Shown here piece by piece: positions 21,691-32,675 of a DNA stretch of 64,000 nt. Source of the DNA: Balaenoptera acutorostrata (lineage: Eukaryota > Chordata > Mammalia > Artiodactyla > Balaenopteridae). Each line of letters begins with the position of its first letter. Position 1 is the stretch's first letter. The DNA is taken from assembly GCF_949987535.1 (NCBI RefSeq), contig NC_080067.1:45320910-45384909 (forward strand). Direction: 5' to 3'. The notes below the pieces were generated by a model that did not search any database, was not told the DNA's origin, and was given only the letters and a program-made list of their open reading frames with translations. A program made the translations under genes and the position numbers.

Positions 21691-21760
21691 ATAGATAGAT
21701 AGATGATAGATGATAGATGATAGATAGATAGATAGATAGATAGATGATAATGTGTGTGTG

Positions 21761-21800
<40 letters not shown>
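21691..21800. repeat. compound microsatellite (GATA)n-(TG)n
   Basis: 21691-21748 is GATA/GATGATA repeats and 21750-21800 is mostly TG repeats with one interruption (tctatg). Likely length-polymorphic. Confidence 0.97.
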
Positions 21801-21801
<1 letters not shown>

Positions 21802-21879
21802 CCCACAACAAAACCTAAATAGTTGCCAAAATTAATTGATTGACATTCAGTAGAAATACATGTTCAGGGAAGGTATCCA

Positions 21880-22505
21880 TTTTTTTAAAAAACGAAGTAG
21901 AAAACTGCAGCATAACTGATGGAAGGGATGAAAAAAAGACTTAGTAAGTACAGGTATCAATGTACTTTTCCATTTGGAGCTGCACATTTTTGAGCAAATG
22001 TTCAATGGTGCTTTGTTAGCAATTACAAAAAAGATGAATGAACCTAAATGTACATCACTATGGAAATGGACAATAAATTGTGGTCTATTCATACAATGTA
22101 ATTCTATACAATTGCAAAAATGAAGGAACTAGAGCTATATGCAACCATTTAACATTTTTGAGCAAAAACAAGAAGCAAATTACAGAATGATATGTAAGTG
22201 TTGAGACCATACGTATGTGATTTCAGAACCTATAAAATAACATCAAATGTTGAGTTTATTGTTTTAGGTATACCCATATGTAATAAAAGTTAAAACACAT
22301 GCATGGGGCTGAGGCACACCAAATTTAGATAATAGTTGCTTCTGGAGAAGAGAAGGAATGGGATCTGGGGAGGGTATTGTCAGGGCTTTAATGGTTATTT
22401 TTGTGTTTGATCACTCACCCTGGGTGGTGGATACATAGGTTTTCCTTTTATTGTTCCCTGTGCTTTTATGTACACCTGAAATATTTCATAATGAAAAATG
22501 TTTTC
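21880..22505 (+). mobile_element. old L1M 3' end
   Basis: In order: 'agcaattacaaaaaagatgaatgaacctaaatgtacatc', 'ggacaataaattgtggtctattcatacaatg', 'agttgcttctggagaagagaagg', then 'tacacctgaaatatttcataatg'. This is the ancient L1 3' UTR order. Diverged and non-coding. Confidence 0.7.
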
Positions 22506-23339
22506 TGCTATTGAAGATGGTTTTCTTTTAAAATCCCTTTGAGGAAATTACAACAGTGACAAATTTGTAGACTTATATCCATGGCAAAAACATTCTGAGA
22601 TGCTTCATTAATTTTAGAAAGCTGGCATGAAACTGCTGTGGCTTTCGGAAAGTGTGGTTTATCATGTTTTTCTAACCATTGAGGAAACTCCCTCAGAGTG
22701 TGAATTATAAAATACCAGAAAGCTAAACCACCTAGAGGGATATAACGTTTCAGGATTTAAGGTCAGGTAGAAGTGTAGAGGTGGGGGTGGGAGCTGGTCA
22801 GTATTTTCTACTTTGGACTTTAAACATCTTTCTCTATCCCTCCAATAATATCTAGTACCACGTCTTCCACATCCATAAGAAAATCAAACAAAAATGCATT
22901 AGTAATGATAAAACAATCCATTCTCATTAAATCATGTCCAGGTTGATTTCAGATTAGATTTTCCAAAAGACCCAAGTAAAAATTTGGTAGAAAATCTACA
23001 TGTCTAAACCAAGATGATGAAAGATTTCTGTTTGTTTAACTTGCAGAAATATTTGTTTTTAATTTATTTAATAGGTGACTTCCATTCAAGAAACCAAACT
23101 CTATAATACTAACATTGTTCACCTATGTCTTAGAACTCGAGAAGCAATTGTTAACAAAACAAAATATTACCAACTTAGCAGAGATAGTTCATTCTAAGGC
23201 TTGTAGTTGAATCTTTAACCTTAAGATGAGGTGAAGAAGTGAATTTTTAAAAATGGATTCAAAGCCTATTAAAAAGCCATGTTCGCCCCTTTAAAATAAA
23301 AGAGGAGAAGCAATTAAAGGAAGCTTTGGGGGATGGTGT
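22506..23339. other. single-copy DNA, nothing recognised
   Basis: AT-rich, with no identifiable repeats or coding frames. Confidence 0.45.
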
Positions 23340-23480
23340 AAAGAGGAGAGAATTTGTGGTTGGAAGTTTCCAATTATATGCATGACCTGGACACATCATT
23401 ATAACTTTGCTTAGCTTCACTTTCCTCACTTGTAAAATGACAATAATAATATTATTTTGAGAATCAAGAGGAAAAAAGCA
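23340..23480 (+). mobile_element. MIR SINE
   Basis: 'tatgcatgacctggacacatcattataactttgcttagcttcactttcctcacttgtaaaatgacaataat' follows MIR on the plus strand. Confidence 0.6.
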
Positions 23481-24299
23481 TATGTTACTTCATTATTATA
23501 TAGCAGTACTTGATTTTTTAAAATGCCAATTTGCCCTAAATGTCCAAAAGATCCCAACATAAGTTCAAAAGATCCCAAGAACTCATTGTCATTTTCTGCA
23601 TTATTGTACTTACTCAATTCCAAATTACTTAGGAAAATAAAGATCACAGGAGACTCACTTTCCACAGGTAAAATACTAAAAAAAAGTTTTTTAGAAAAAA
23701 ATTATTTTTGTTGGAAAATAATTAACAGCATATTTCTGTTAATGGCTCCCTTTCTCTTTCTTTTCTTTTAAGGTAAAATATGAAGGCCTTTAGTGCCCCA
23801 GGTTTAAAGAAATTTGAGTTTATATGATAAAAATATATCATCATAAAAAGCTACAAACCTTGAGGTTGTAAAAACAGTATCTTGGGCACTGAATTTCAGG
23901 CATTAGGAGGAGGGTAATGGGTATTTACTCTCTGTAAAGACAGAGAGCAGGCCCTCAAAGCATTTTCAGTCATGTAAAAAAGACATACATACATGCAATT
24001 AAACACCACTGGGGCCCAGGGCCACCACCTACATTGTGCGGTTGGGACACAGCACGGCATCACGTGGTGCAGTTCACATAGACCATGACAGGGAAAGTAC
24101 GGAGCTGTGTGCTTGCATAGGGTACCGGGTAGTGCGCTATTGCATGGATGTTGTACACGAGACACGCATAATCTCCCTCATCAATAAAACTCCCAGCTCA
24201 GTGGAGGAGATAGCACAACAACCGAAACAGAAACAGATCCTTACAAAAGGAGCTGAGAGTATAAAGACAGCCATAGGCACAGAAGAGAATGTCACCGAG
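23481..24299. other. single-copy DNA with an unassigned CG-containing block
   Basis: Mostly AT-rich. The block 24030-24180 contains several CG dinucleotides (gtgcggttggg, cacggcatcacg, taccgggtagtgcgc) in otherwise CG-poor surroundings. I cannot assign it to a repeat family. A 102-codon plus-strand frame at 24036-24344 crosses it without recognisable content. Confidence 0.4.
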
Positions 24300-24485
24300 C
24301 TGAGGGCTGAGGAGAGACTGTGCCTAAATGAACCTGAAGCATGAGTAGCAGTCCGTGGAGAAAAGGTAGGACAGGAGCTTTCCAGGCAGATGGGCAGTAA
24401 CGTCTGAAGTACAGAGACAAGAAAGAGTCTAGCGTATCCTGGAGCTCCAAGTAATCTGGTGTTCCAAGACACTATAGTGTGAAGC
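24300..24485 (-). mobile_element. possible L2 LINE fragment
   Basis: 'catgagtagcagtccgtggagaaaaggtaggacaggagctttccaggcagatggg' resembles the antisense L2 interval ending in 'cattccaggcagaggga'. Diverged. Confidence 0.45.
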
Positions 24486-24839
24486 ATTGGGCAATAAAAA
24501 TCTGCCAGCTCAAAAAGGAAGCTCTGGCTTGTGTGACATGGTCTGGTGTGACGGCCACAGGCACGACCACCAGCTTTGGAACAGCCAAAGACAATAAAGT
24601 CCTATCGTCCATAGGTGCCCTATCTAGGCCCTTAGATTAACCTAGAGCCTGATGCTCTACTGGGACCATTTTTGTCTTCTAGTGTTCCTTCCATTAGACT
24701 TATTAGTCCTACTCATTACTTTCTCTTTCTTGGTTTACTAGTACTGCCTTGCATTATGTACCACTGACAGCTTTAACTCTCCATCCCATGAATTAGACCC
24801 AAAGTTTCCTTATGATGTTTTAGAACATGCCATCAGCAT

Positions 24840-25230
24840 ACAGATCATTTTCTTTCATTTAAAATAATAATCATTTGTGTTTATCTAATTATAGAAGTGA
24901 TGTAGTGCATCATAATTTACTTAACCAATTCGCTTATTGTTAGACATTTTGGTGTTTTCACTATTTACTACCATAAACAATATGAGATGCACAACCTTAC
25001 ATGAACCTCTATGATTTTAAACCTATGTCATTTAACATCTGTGATTGTCTCCTGAGAATAAATTTATAGCAATATAATTGTTGAGCGAAAATATGTATAT
25101 TAAAAAATTTTTTTTAACATATTGCCAAACTGCTCTCTATAAAAATAGTTCCAATTTACCCTCCCACCTTCATCTAAGGAAAGGGCCTTTTTCTTCACTT
25201 TCCTAGTTATTTTTAATCCACACTGCTAGG
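24840..25230 (-). mobile_element. old L1M 3' end
   Basis: The antisense of ancient L1 3' UTR: 'ccaattcgcttattgttagacattttggtgttttcactatttactaccataaacaat', then 'gagaataaatttatagcaatataattgttgagcgaaa', then 'catattgccaaactgctctctataaaaatag', then 'ccaatttaccctcccacc'. Confidence 0.75.
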
Positions 25231-26704
25231 CTGAATCTACAAAGTGGCCCCATGTCTCCCTTGGGCATGTACAGTCAGCATACAGAAGATCCTGTGAGAT
25301 GATTAGAGGACAAATATTCTCATCCTGATTAAAAGAAATACATTCATATATTGAGAAATGAAGTACATTGTGGAAATTCTACAGTAGCAAGCAATCAGAG
25401 GCAATGCCCTTCCAGTGCTAATTATCCTAGATCAGTGTTTGCTCTATGCAAATAGCAGGCATGACTTCTTTGGCCCACATTTTTTAATTGGGAGATTTAA
25501 CATAACAATCTAGGTTTATGGCTTCTCTTGGAAAATAAATAGGACGTCTGGAAACACCATGCCCGCAAGGTACCACCAACTAGAGCTAAGAGTGCTGCCA
25601 CCTTCAGACAGAGCAGGTACCTCAGGTAACCACCTATATAGTCCACCTACAGGGCTTCACTCATTTACGTTACCTACCTGATCCCTGTCAGGATTTGAAT
25701 TTGAAGTCCCACTCTGAGTACTGTTTCTTCACAGAAATAATAGTAGAATTCTGTTGGAACAGAATTATAACAGAGATTTAGATATACTGAAAATCAAGCT
25801 GTGACCTCTGAAATAAATCAGTAGCAGTAGGGCTTCTAAGTTGGTGCATCCTATCCAGTTCTACATTATAAAAAGATTTTACCATAATATGTTTACATAA
25901 ATATATAGATAATTTGTGTTTGAAATATGCATAGCTACAAATATAATTGCTAATCTAGTATTAGAAATTTATGCAACAACAGACTTCAAGCAAGAAGTAC
26001 AAGAATTTTGTTCACACATACTTTCCAATTTAATTCAAACTCAAACTGCAATAAGCTTACTTGGAAAAATAATAGCCAATTAAAAATTTTAAATATCTAG
26101 CCTGTGATCTGAGGACAGAATTATATTCATTTCATTAAGTTCAAAAGTGTAATTAGACGTATATCTGGGCATGGTGTCAGAATTCTGCAGGCAGTTACTT
26201 ATGCAAGACCATGCAGGAATTAAAGCCTGTGAAATAGGTGTTCTGAAGTCTTTTCAGTTGCAACATAAATACAATCAAGCAGAGTAAAGATAGCAAAACC
26301 CTCAGGAGAAATCTGAACAAATGATAGGAGTATAAGCACATACCTTTGTCAGTCGAAATAGGCCTGAGGTTTTATTTTAGTAAATCTTAGTTAAACATAT
26401 CAAGAGGATTTATGCTAAGGTTGGCAAGTAATATAGAGTTCTTTTAAAGCACAAGGCATGAGTCTTAAGATGTCCTATATAAAGTGATTTATATGACGAG
26501 CAAGAAAGAGAATGTTTTAAAGGTTTGTTTTATTTCAATGACTTTTGAGATAAAAATAAATGCCTTCTTCCCCAAGGCATCTATTGCCTGTGAATATGCA
26601 TACACAGTAGCAATAGATTAGATGAATGAAGAATTTGGAAGTGTGCCTGATATGGTTAACTTAAAACACCATAGTGTCTGCTCTACCAGTTTTCCAGATC
26701 TTAA
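25231..26704. other. single-copy DNA
   Basis: No repeats recognised. An octamer-like ATGCAAAT lies near 25447 ('ctctatgcaaatagcagg'), in a non-repetitive stretch that could be conserved noncoding DNA. Coding features are absent. Confidence 0.4.
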
Positions 26705-27140
26705 TATCCACTTTAGCTTTTTATTATTAATTGTTTATCAAGGAGAATTTCAAACATACACAAAAATAAATAGAGTAGCGTAAGGAATCTCCATGTACCC
26801 ATCACCTAGCCTCAATGACCACCCCCAACTGCGTTTCCCCTTCTGTATTAATTTCAAGCAAATCCCAGATATCATAACATTTCATCCATAAATGTTTCAA
26901 TATGTATCTCTAAAAGATAAGGACCCTTTTTTCTTCAACACAACCATACCACCATTATCACACCTGAAAAAAAGATATCATTAATAATCCCTCAATATTG
27001 TCAAATATGCTATTAGTGTTCAAACTTCCAATTGTCCCATAAACGTCATAGTTTGTATTGCTCATTTTAAAATCAGGTTTCAAATAAGGTACTTACATTG
27101 TAGTTGTTGCTTTGTCTCTTATGTTGCTTTATATTGCAAA
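26705..27140 (-). mobile_element. ancient dispersed repeat, probably L1M 3' end
   Basis: 'gtttatcaaggagaatttcaaacatacacaaaaataaatag...ccatgtacccatcacc', 'ttcaagcaaatcccagatatcataacatttcatccataaatg' and 'gtatctctaaaagataaggaccctttt' form a well-known mammalian interspersed pattern. I believe it is an ancient L1 terminus in minus orientation. Family assignment is uncertain. Confidence 0.6.
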
Positions 27141-27154
27141 GTTCCTCCTCCATC

Positions 27155-28516
27155 TCTTTTTTCTTTTTTTTTTTTTTTTTCAAACATCTTTATTGAAGTA
27201 TAATTGCCTTACAATAGTGTGTTAGCATCTGCTTTATAACAAAGTGAATCTGTTATACATATACAATATGTTCCCATTTCTCTTCCCTCTTGCATCTCCC
27301 TCCCTCCCACCCTCCCCATCCCACCCCTCTAGGTGGTCACAAAGCACCGAGCTGATCTCCCTGTGCTATGCGGCTGCTTCCCACTAGCTATCTATTTTAC
27401 ATTTGGTAGTGTATATATGTCCATGACACTCTCTTACCCTGTCACATCTCACCCCACCCCCTCCCCATATCCTCAAGTCCATTCTCTAGTAGGTCTGTGT
27501 CTTTATTCCCGTCTTGCCACTAGGTTCTTCATGGCCTTTTTTTTTTTTTTTTTTCCCTTAGATTCCATATATATGTGTTAGCATACTGTATTTGTTTTTC
27601 TCTTTCTGACTTACTTCACTCTGTATGACAGACTCTAACTCCATCCACCTCATTACAAATACCTCCATTTCATTTCTTTTTATGGCTGAGTAATATTCCA
27701 TTGTATATATGTGCCACATCTTCTTTATCCATTCATCTGTCGATGGACATTTAGGTTGCTTCCATGTCCTGGCTATTGTAAATAGAGCTGCAATGAACAT
27801 TTTGGTACATGACTCTTTTTGACCTATGGTTTTCTCAGGGTATATGCCCAGTAGTGGGATTGCTGGGTCGTATGGTAGTTCTATTTGTAGTTTTTTAAGG
27901 AACCTCCATACTGTTCTCCATAGTGGCTGTATCAATTTACATTCCCACCAACAGTGCAAGAGTGTTCCCTTTCCTCCACACCCTCTCCAGCATTTATTGT
28001 TTCTAGATTTTTTGATGATGGCCATTCTGACCGGTGTGAGATGATATCTCATTGTAGTTTTGATTTGCATTTCTCTAATGATTAATGATGTTGAGCATTC
28101 TTTCATGTGTCTGTAGGCCATCTGTATATCTTCTTTGGAGAAATGTCTATTTAGATCTTCTGCCCATTTTTGGATTGGGTTGTTCGTTTTTTTGTTATTG
28201 AGCTGCATGAGCTGCTTGTAAATCTTGGAGATTAATCCTTTGTCAGTTGCTTCATTTGCAAATATTTTCTCCCATTCTGAGGGTTGTCTTTTGGTCTTGT
28301 TTATGGTTTCCTTTGCTGTGCAAAAGCTTTTCAGTTTCATTAGGTCCCATTTGTTTATTTGTGTTCTTATTTCCATTTCTCTGGGAGCTGGGTCAAAAAG
28401 AATCTTGCTGTGATGTATGTCATAGAGTGTTCTGCCTATGTTTTCCTCTAAGAGTTTGATAGTGTCTGCCCTTACACTTAGGTCTTTAATCCATTTTGAG
28501 TTTATTCTTTTTTCTT
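27155..28516 (-). mobile_element. young 5'-truncated L1
   Basis: A minus-strand L1 of about 1.34 kb at 27166-28505. It has a poly(A) tail (T run at left), a 3' UTR and the C-terminal part of ORF2. It is flanked by TCTTTTTTCTT at 27155-27165 and 28506-28516, an 11-bp target duplication. It ends inside ORF2, a normal outcome of incomplete reverse transcription. A second T run at about 27539-27554 lies in the 3' UTR. It is among the least decayed L1s in the window. Confidence 0.92.
27558..28376 (-). pseudogene. L1 ORF2 C-terminal fragment, open for 272 codons
   Basis: This is the C-terminal part of L1 ORF2p beyond the RT core. It is open from 28376 to the natural end at 27558. Visible segments are '[22 protein letters not shown]', '[19 protein letters not shown]', and a cysteine-rich knuckle (CWRGC...LLHCWWEC, about residues 129-146) that binds nucleic acid in L1. 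Then come '[18 protein letters not shown]', '[23 protein letters not shown]' and 'YYSAIKRNE'. The endonuclease and RT domains were lost by truncation at insertion, so it cannot act in retrotransposition. Lack of stops shows it is recent, not that it is expressed. Confidence 0.9.
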
Positions 28517-28730
28517 GAAATTTATTTCATAAAGCAAATTAGGTTTTAAAATAAAAGGTATAGGAAATAAAATTAAAACTTGGTTTTTGTTTTTCAAAAA
28601 ATTAATTATCTGATTAAAATGGGGAAAAAGGGAATCAGTGTGTGGTAGAATATGTGTGTAAATGTGTATGTATGTGTGTGTGATTCAGCATCCTTTTCAG
28701 GAACATTTATTTACAATGTGATCACTCATT

Positions 28731-28950
28731 TACTCTTGCATGCATTCACTTATTTACTCTTCCATGCATTCATTCACTCACCCATCCATCCATCCACCCA
28801 GTAGTGTCTGAGCACTCTACATGCCCACACTCCTCGAGCCAGTGGAGCCAAGCAGAATAAGGCACTGCTCCCTGCCCTCAAGTTGTCTGCTCATTTAAGA
28901 ATCAGAACAGTAAACAAATACAATGTGACAGAGGCTCCAATTATTCCTGT
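28731..28950 (-). mobile_element. L2 LINE 3' end with CATC/CATTCA repeats
   Basis: Repeated 'cattcactta/catgcattcattcactc' and 'catccatccatccac' units lead into 'tagtgtctgagcactctacatgcc' and 'gcactgctccctgccctcaag', matching the antisense L2 terminus. Confidence 0.6.
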
Positions 28951-29929
28951 AACCCAGTTACGCAGGAAAAGAAGAACTGCCTCCTCATGCTCTGTTCCTG
29001 AATCTGTGCTTGATTTCTGAATCCCCCAGTAGTTTGGCTCAACATGAGCATTCTGTGCCTTGGGGATTATTTCCAGCTCAGCATTTCCTGATGCAGGAAT
29101 ATCAATATCCTCTTATTACACAACTTCTGCTCCTCAAAAGGCACTGATTTCAGTCTCAGCATGCCCCTGCATATGTTATCACCTTCATCAATTAACTTGA
29201 TTGTTTGTCTAGCATCCATTGAGATCTGGTTCACTGTGCACCATGTAGAAATGTCAAGCCCCTGCACAAGGTGGACATGGGCAGGCATGCACTTGGACAG
29301 TGCATATGTGACCTATCCATGCCCTCAGTAGATATTCCTCCACATTTTTAGAACAAAGTTTGGTTTTACAGCGTTGACTTCTTCACTAAAAAATGAAAGG
29401 CATCCTCTCCCTCCCCGGTCTATCTCAGAGCTTCATATAATCCTTTTCAATAGCCCACAGAGAACTTTGATGCATCTTTGTCAGGTCAGGAACCTTGTAG
29501 CCAGGTTTCCTTGCAAACTTGGTAAGACTTCATCTTGTCCAGTTTCTGTGTCGCTCCTGTCCAGGGATCTGCAGTGAGCTTCTGCTTAAACATCCAGATC
29601 TATCTCAATAGACCCAAAGAGCTAGACTCCTCCAGGAGTCGTATGAGTTGCTGCCTTTCTTAAGCATCCTACCTCATCACTATCCAAGCTATCCTTTGCA
29701 GGTAATGGTGGAGTCTGGAGTAAGCCTCTGAAATATGTGACTGTGGGAATTGTGTAAATAAGAGAAGGCTAAGCCCAAGAGAGAGACTGGGTCTCAGGTG
29801 ATCCAATGAGGAAAGGGCATATATGGGCAGTCTGGGGGCGGGGGAGTCGGGGCAGCAGACAGAGGCCAGGGAAGCATGATGGGCTAGGGTCATGCACAGC
29901 TAGGATTAGCTGTCCTGCACAGAGCCAGT
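28951..29929. other. single-copy DNA, nothing recognised
   Basis: No repeat or coding sequence identified. Short frames lack motifs. Confidence 0.45.
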
Positions 29930-30522
29930 CTTCCTCTTACACTCCACATCCAATTAACCGTAAACCCTGCAGGATCCATCTTCAAGGTATTTCCAGAATC
30001 TGACCACTCTTCCTCACCCCTACTGTACGTCCCACCCGAGCCGCCATCCAGGACACCACCTAGATCTATGTCCTGGTCTCCTGACTGTCCTCCCTGATTC
30101 CATACCAGGCACCCTGGTCCATTCCCACCTCTGGACCTTTGCATGTGCAGTTCCCTCTGCCTGTAAGTTCTTCCCCTAGGTGCCCCTGGTGCGGTGCTCA
30201 CTCTTCGCCTCCTCCAGGTGCTTGTTTAAATGTCGCTTTGTTAGGGAAGCTTTCCCCAGCCCCCCATTCTTAAAAGTATAACATACATACACACAATCAC
30301 ATCCAGCTCTCCCTAGGTAACTCCCCTAGCTAATTTTTCTTCACCTTCTAATACACTACATTTTCCTTGTTTATTTGTTTATTGTCTGTCTCCAATCTCC
30401 TCACCAGAAGGTAAGCTCTATGAGGATGAGAATTTTGTCTTTTTGTTCACTGCTGCATTCACAGTGCCTAGAACAGTACCTGGCACATAGTAGGTGCTTG
30501 GTAAATATTGAATGAATGAATC
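29930..30522 (+). mobile_element. L2 LINE, ORF2 tail and 3' end
   Basis: It begins with the L2 coding remnant ('atccatcttcaaggtatttccagaatctgaccact'), then 'cctctggacctttgcatgtgcagttccctctgcctg', then 'gctctatgaggatgagaattttgtc'. It ends with the classic L2 terminus 'gtgcctagaacagtacctggcacatagtaggtgcttggtaaatattgaatgaatga'. Between coding and tail parts the order matches the consensus, with small deletions. Confidence 0.85.
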
Positions 30523-32546
30523 GGCCAATCAATCAATTAATGACTCCCTCTCCCAAAGAATTAGGGAGACCTTTGTGTAAAACCAAGTTAGGCATAACTC
30601 TTGCCCTTGAGGTTCTGAGACACACCGTGATACTTTAATGGTGATAGCAAACGTTTGTCTAGTATAGTTATGAACCGACTTGGGAATGTTGGGCACGTGG
30701 GGAGGTGCTTGGTAAATTGAGACAGTGGTTAGCTAAAGTTCTCAGTGTGATAAGGATGATCAGACCCAGGGTAATGAGAAGAAGATGCCTGAGAGGAAGG
30801 AGGCATGGTTATATGTCATCTGCAGTTTGCTTTGGTTTAAAATAAACATGGTGCCCTGTTTGCACTGCAGTAGTGCTAGGACCTCAGAGCAGCATCACTT
30901 GACAAGACGGCCCAGATTTCCTTCTGGGCATACCCAGGGTGAACTGGGACGTGTGGGCAGCCTGCACAGGCTGGTGACTTGATGTCCCCCTTAAATGGCT
31001 AGTTTTCACGTATTTGTTCAACATTCATTTAATGAGCATGTTGGAAAAAATATTTTCTATTAATAAAAAATGCAGACTTTTTTGTTGAAATTCAGTGTGA
31101 GGTATTTATTTCATTCTTGATATATCACCATATTTTAACATATTTAAAATTCTTCACATCACAGTTTTTCTACCACTCATAACTCAATAGTGTTAGTCAT
31201 CAAACTCACTGAAAATAAACTTCACTTACATGAGTATGCTCAAAATATATTTAATTTTCTTTTCTTTTGAGCTTCGTGTTGGCAAAATATTTTTCACTTT
31301 TCTCTGATTTTTATGCATGTTTTTTCAAATGAGGCAACTTCTTGAGAAATGTATTAAAGGATTTAAAGTTGGTGAATGAAATAAACAATTTATTCCTGGG
31401 GAATATCACCAATGCATGCTTTATCCAGTTCCTGTTTCAACTATCTACAATTTCTGAGTAGGGGACTGTCTACTGGTAGGTTGTAGGACATGGGATGCAG
31501 GTCTGTGATCCCAACATCCACAGCAGACATGGTTGTATGGAGAGGAAGTGTCTTCTTTTGTTTTTGAAGAGAACACTTTTCCAACTGGCGCTGCACCAGT
31601 TGACATCTTGCCAGTTTTGTAAGGTGTGGCACTTGGGAACTGAGTTAGCCGGCTCTATGTCCAAGCATACAATGTTATGGAGAAAACTGGGCATTTGGAA
31701 CAGTCCCGTCTCTTTCCCCACTGCTACTGCTGTGTACACTGCTGTGCAGTGTAGACTGGCAGTCCAGGACTGTAGTTTTTCAGGGTAGAAGATGGAGAAA
31801 AAGGAAGTCTCTTTTACCAGTATTAAACTCTGCCTTGATCACCTTATGCTACCATGCTCCTGGGTCCCAATATTGTAGTTCCTCAGTTGATAAACGCCCC
31901 CGCCCCTCTTTACCACCTTCACCACACACACATACACAGAGCTATATTTTCCCAGTGCTAGGTTTCCAGCTCTCACTAGGAAATGTGCCAGGAACCACTC
32001 CTTTGTTCAGATGCCCTCATCCTTAGGGTAAATTTCCTTTCACAACTTTCTGGGATCTTCCCTTGATCTTTTTTCTCTATCAGGGCCATTTCCTTGCAAG
32101 AGAAACACTGAACCTCAAAACAGAAGGCATCAGAATCTTAATCCTTCTCCTCCAAGGAGATCCCGTGGCTCCCATGCAAATGTCCCCTGTTCCCTCCTCA
32201 CCAGTATTTGATTTCCACAACCAAGAAGGATGCGCAAACAGGGCCTCTGTCAGGCCAACAGATGTCCAATTACACTCTTCCCTGGAACAGTACCACTTGC
32301 CTTACATGTCCAGTCTAAGAGGGGCCACTTAAAGGTATTCCTCCAACAGAGACCTCTGCCCCAAGGTAATGTTAATAAACAAATGACTAAATGACCAAAC
32401 TCTGTCAGCTGTGAGCATGTGTGCATTTAACGTTGGAAATTCCCACTGAATTAAACTGTTCATTACTGCATTCTCTTCCATAAAAAAAACCCATTTTATA
32501 AAACTGTTAGAAGCTTTGTGTTAGACTTAAAGTGTCAACTTCTATT
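30523..32546. other. single-copy DNA, nothing recognised
   Basis: No repeat family was identified. Frames of 60-97 codons on both strands around 31441-31788 overlap each other and show no domain. No RNA gene was seen. Confidence 0.45.
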
Positions 32547-32675
32547 AATAAAGAATGTATATGTATAGCTGATTCACTTTGTTATAAAGCAGAAACTAAC
32601 ACACCATCGTAAAGCAGTTACACTCCAATAAAGATGTTAAAAAAATAAAAAATAAAAAATAAAAAAATAAAGAAT
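32547..32675 (+). mobile_element. ultra-short L1 3'-end insertion
   Basis: Only the last 80 or so bp of an L1 3' UTR plus an A-rich tail are present (32557-32665): 'gctgattcactttgttataaagcagaaactaacac', then 'ctccaataaagatgtt'. It is flanked by AATAAAGAAT at 32547-32556 and 32666-32675. Extreme 5' truncation; non-coding. Confidence 0.88.

Noticed and set aside
24036..24344. 102-codon plus-strand open frame
   Set aside because: It overlaps a 116-codon antisense frame, crosses a probable L2 region and has no known motif.
28731..28800. Regular short repeats that might suggest an array
   Set aside because: CATC/CATTCA low complexity at an L2 end. There are no spacers, and CRISPR arrays do not occur in mammalian nuclear DNA.
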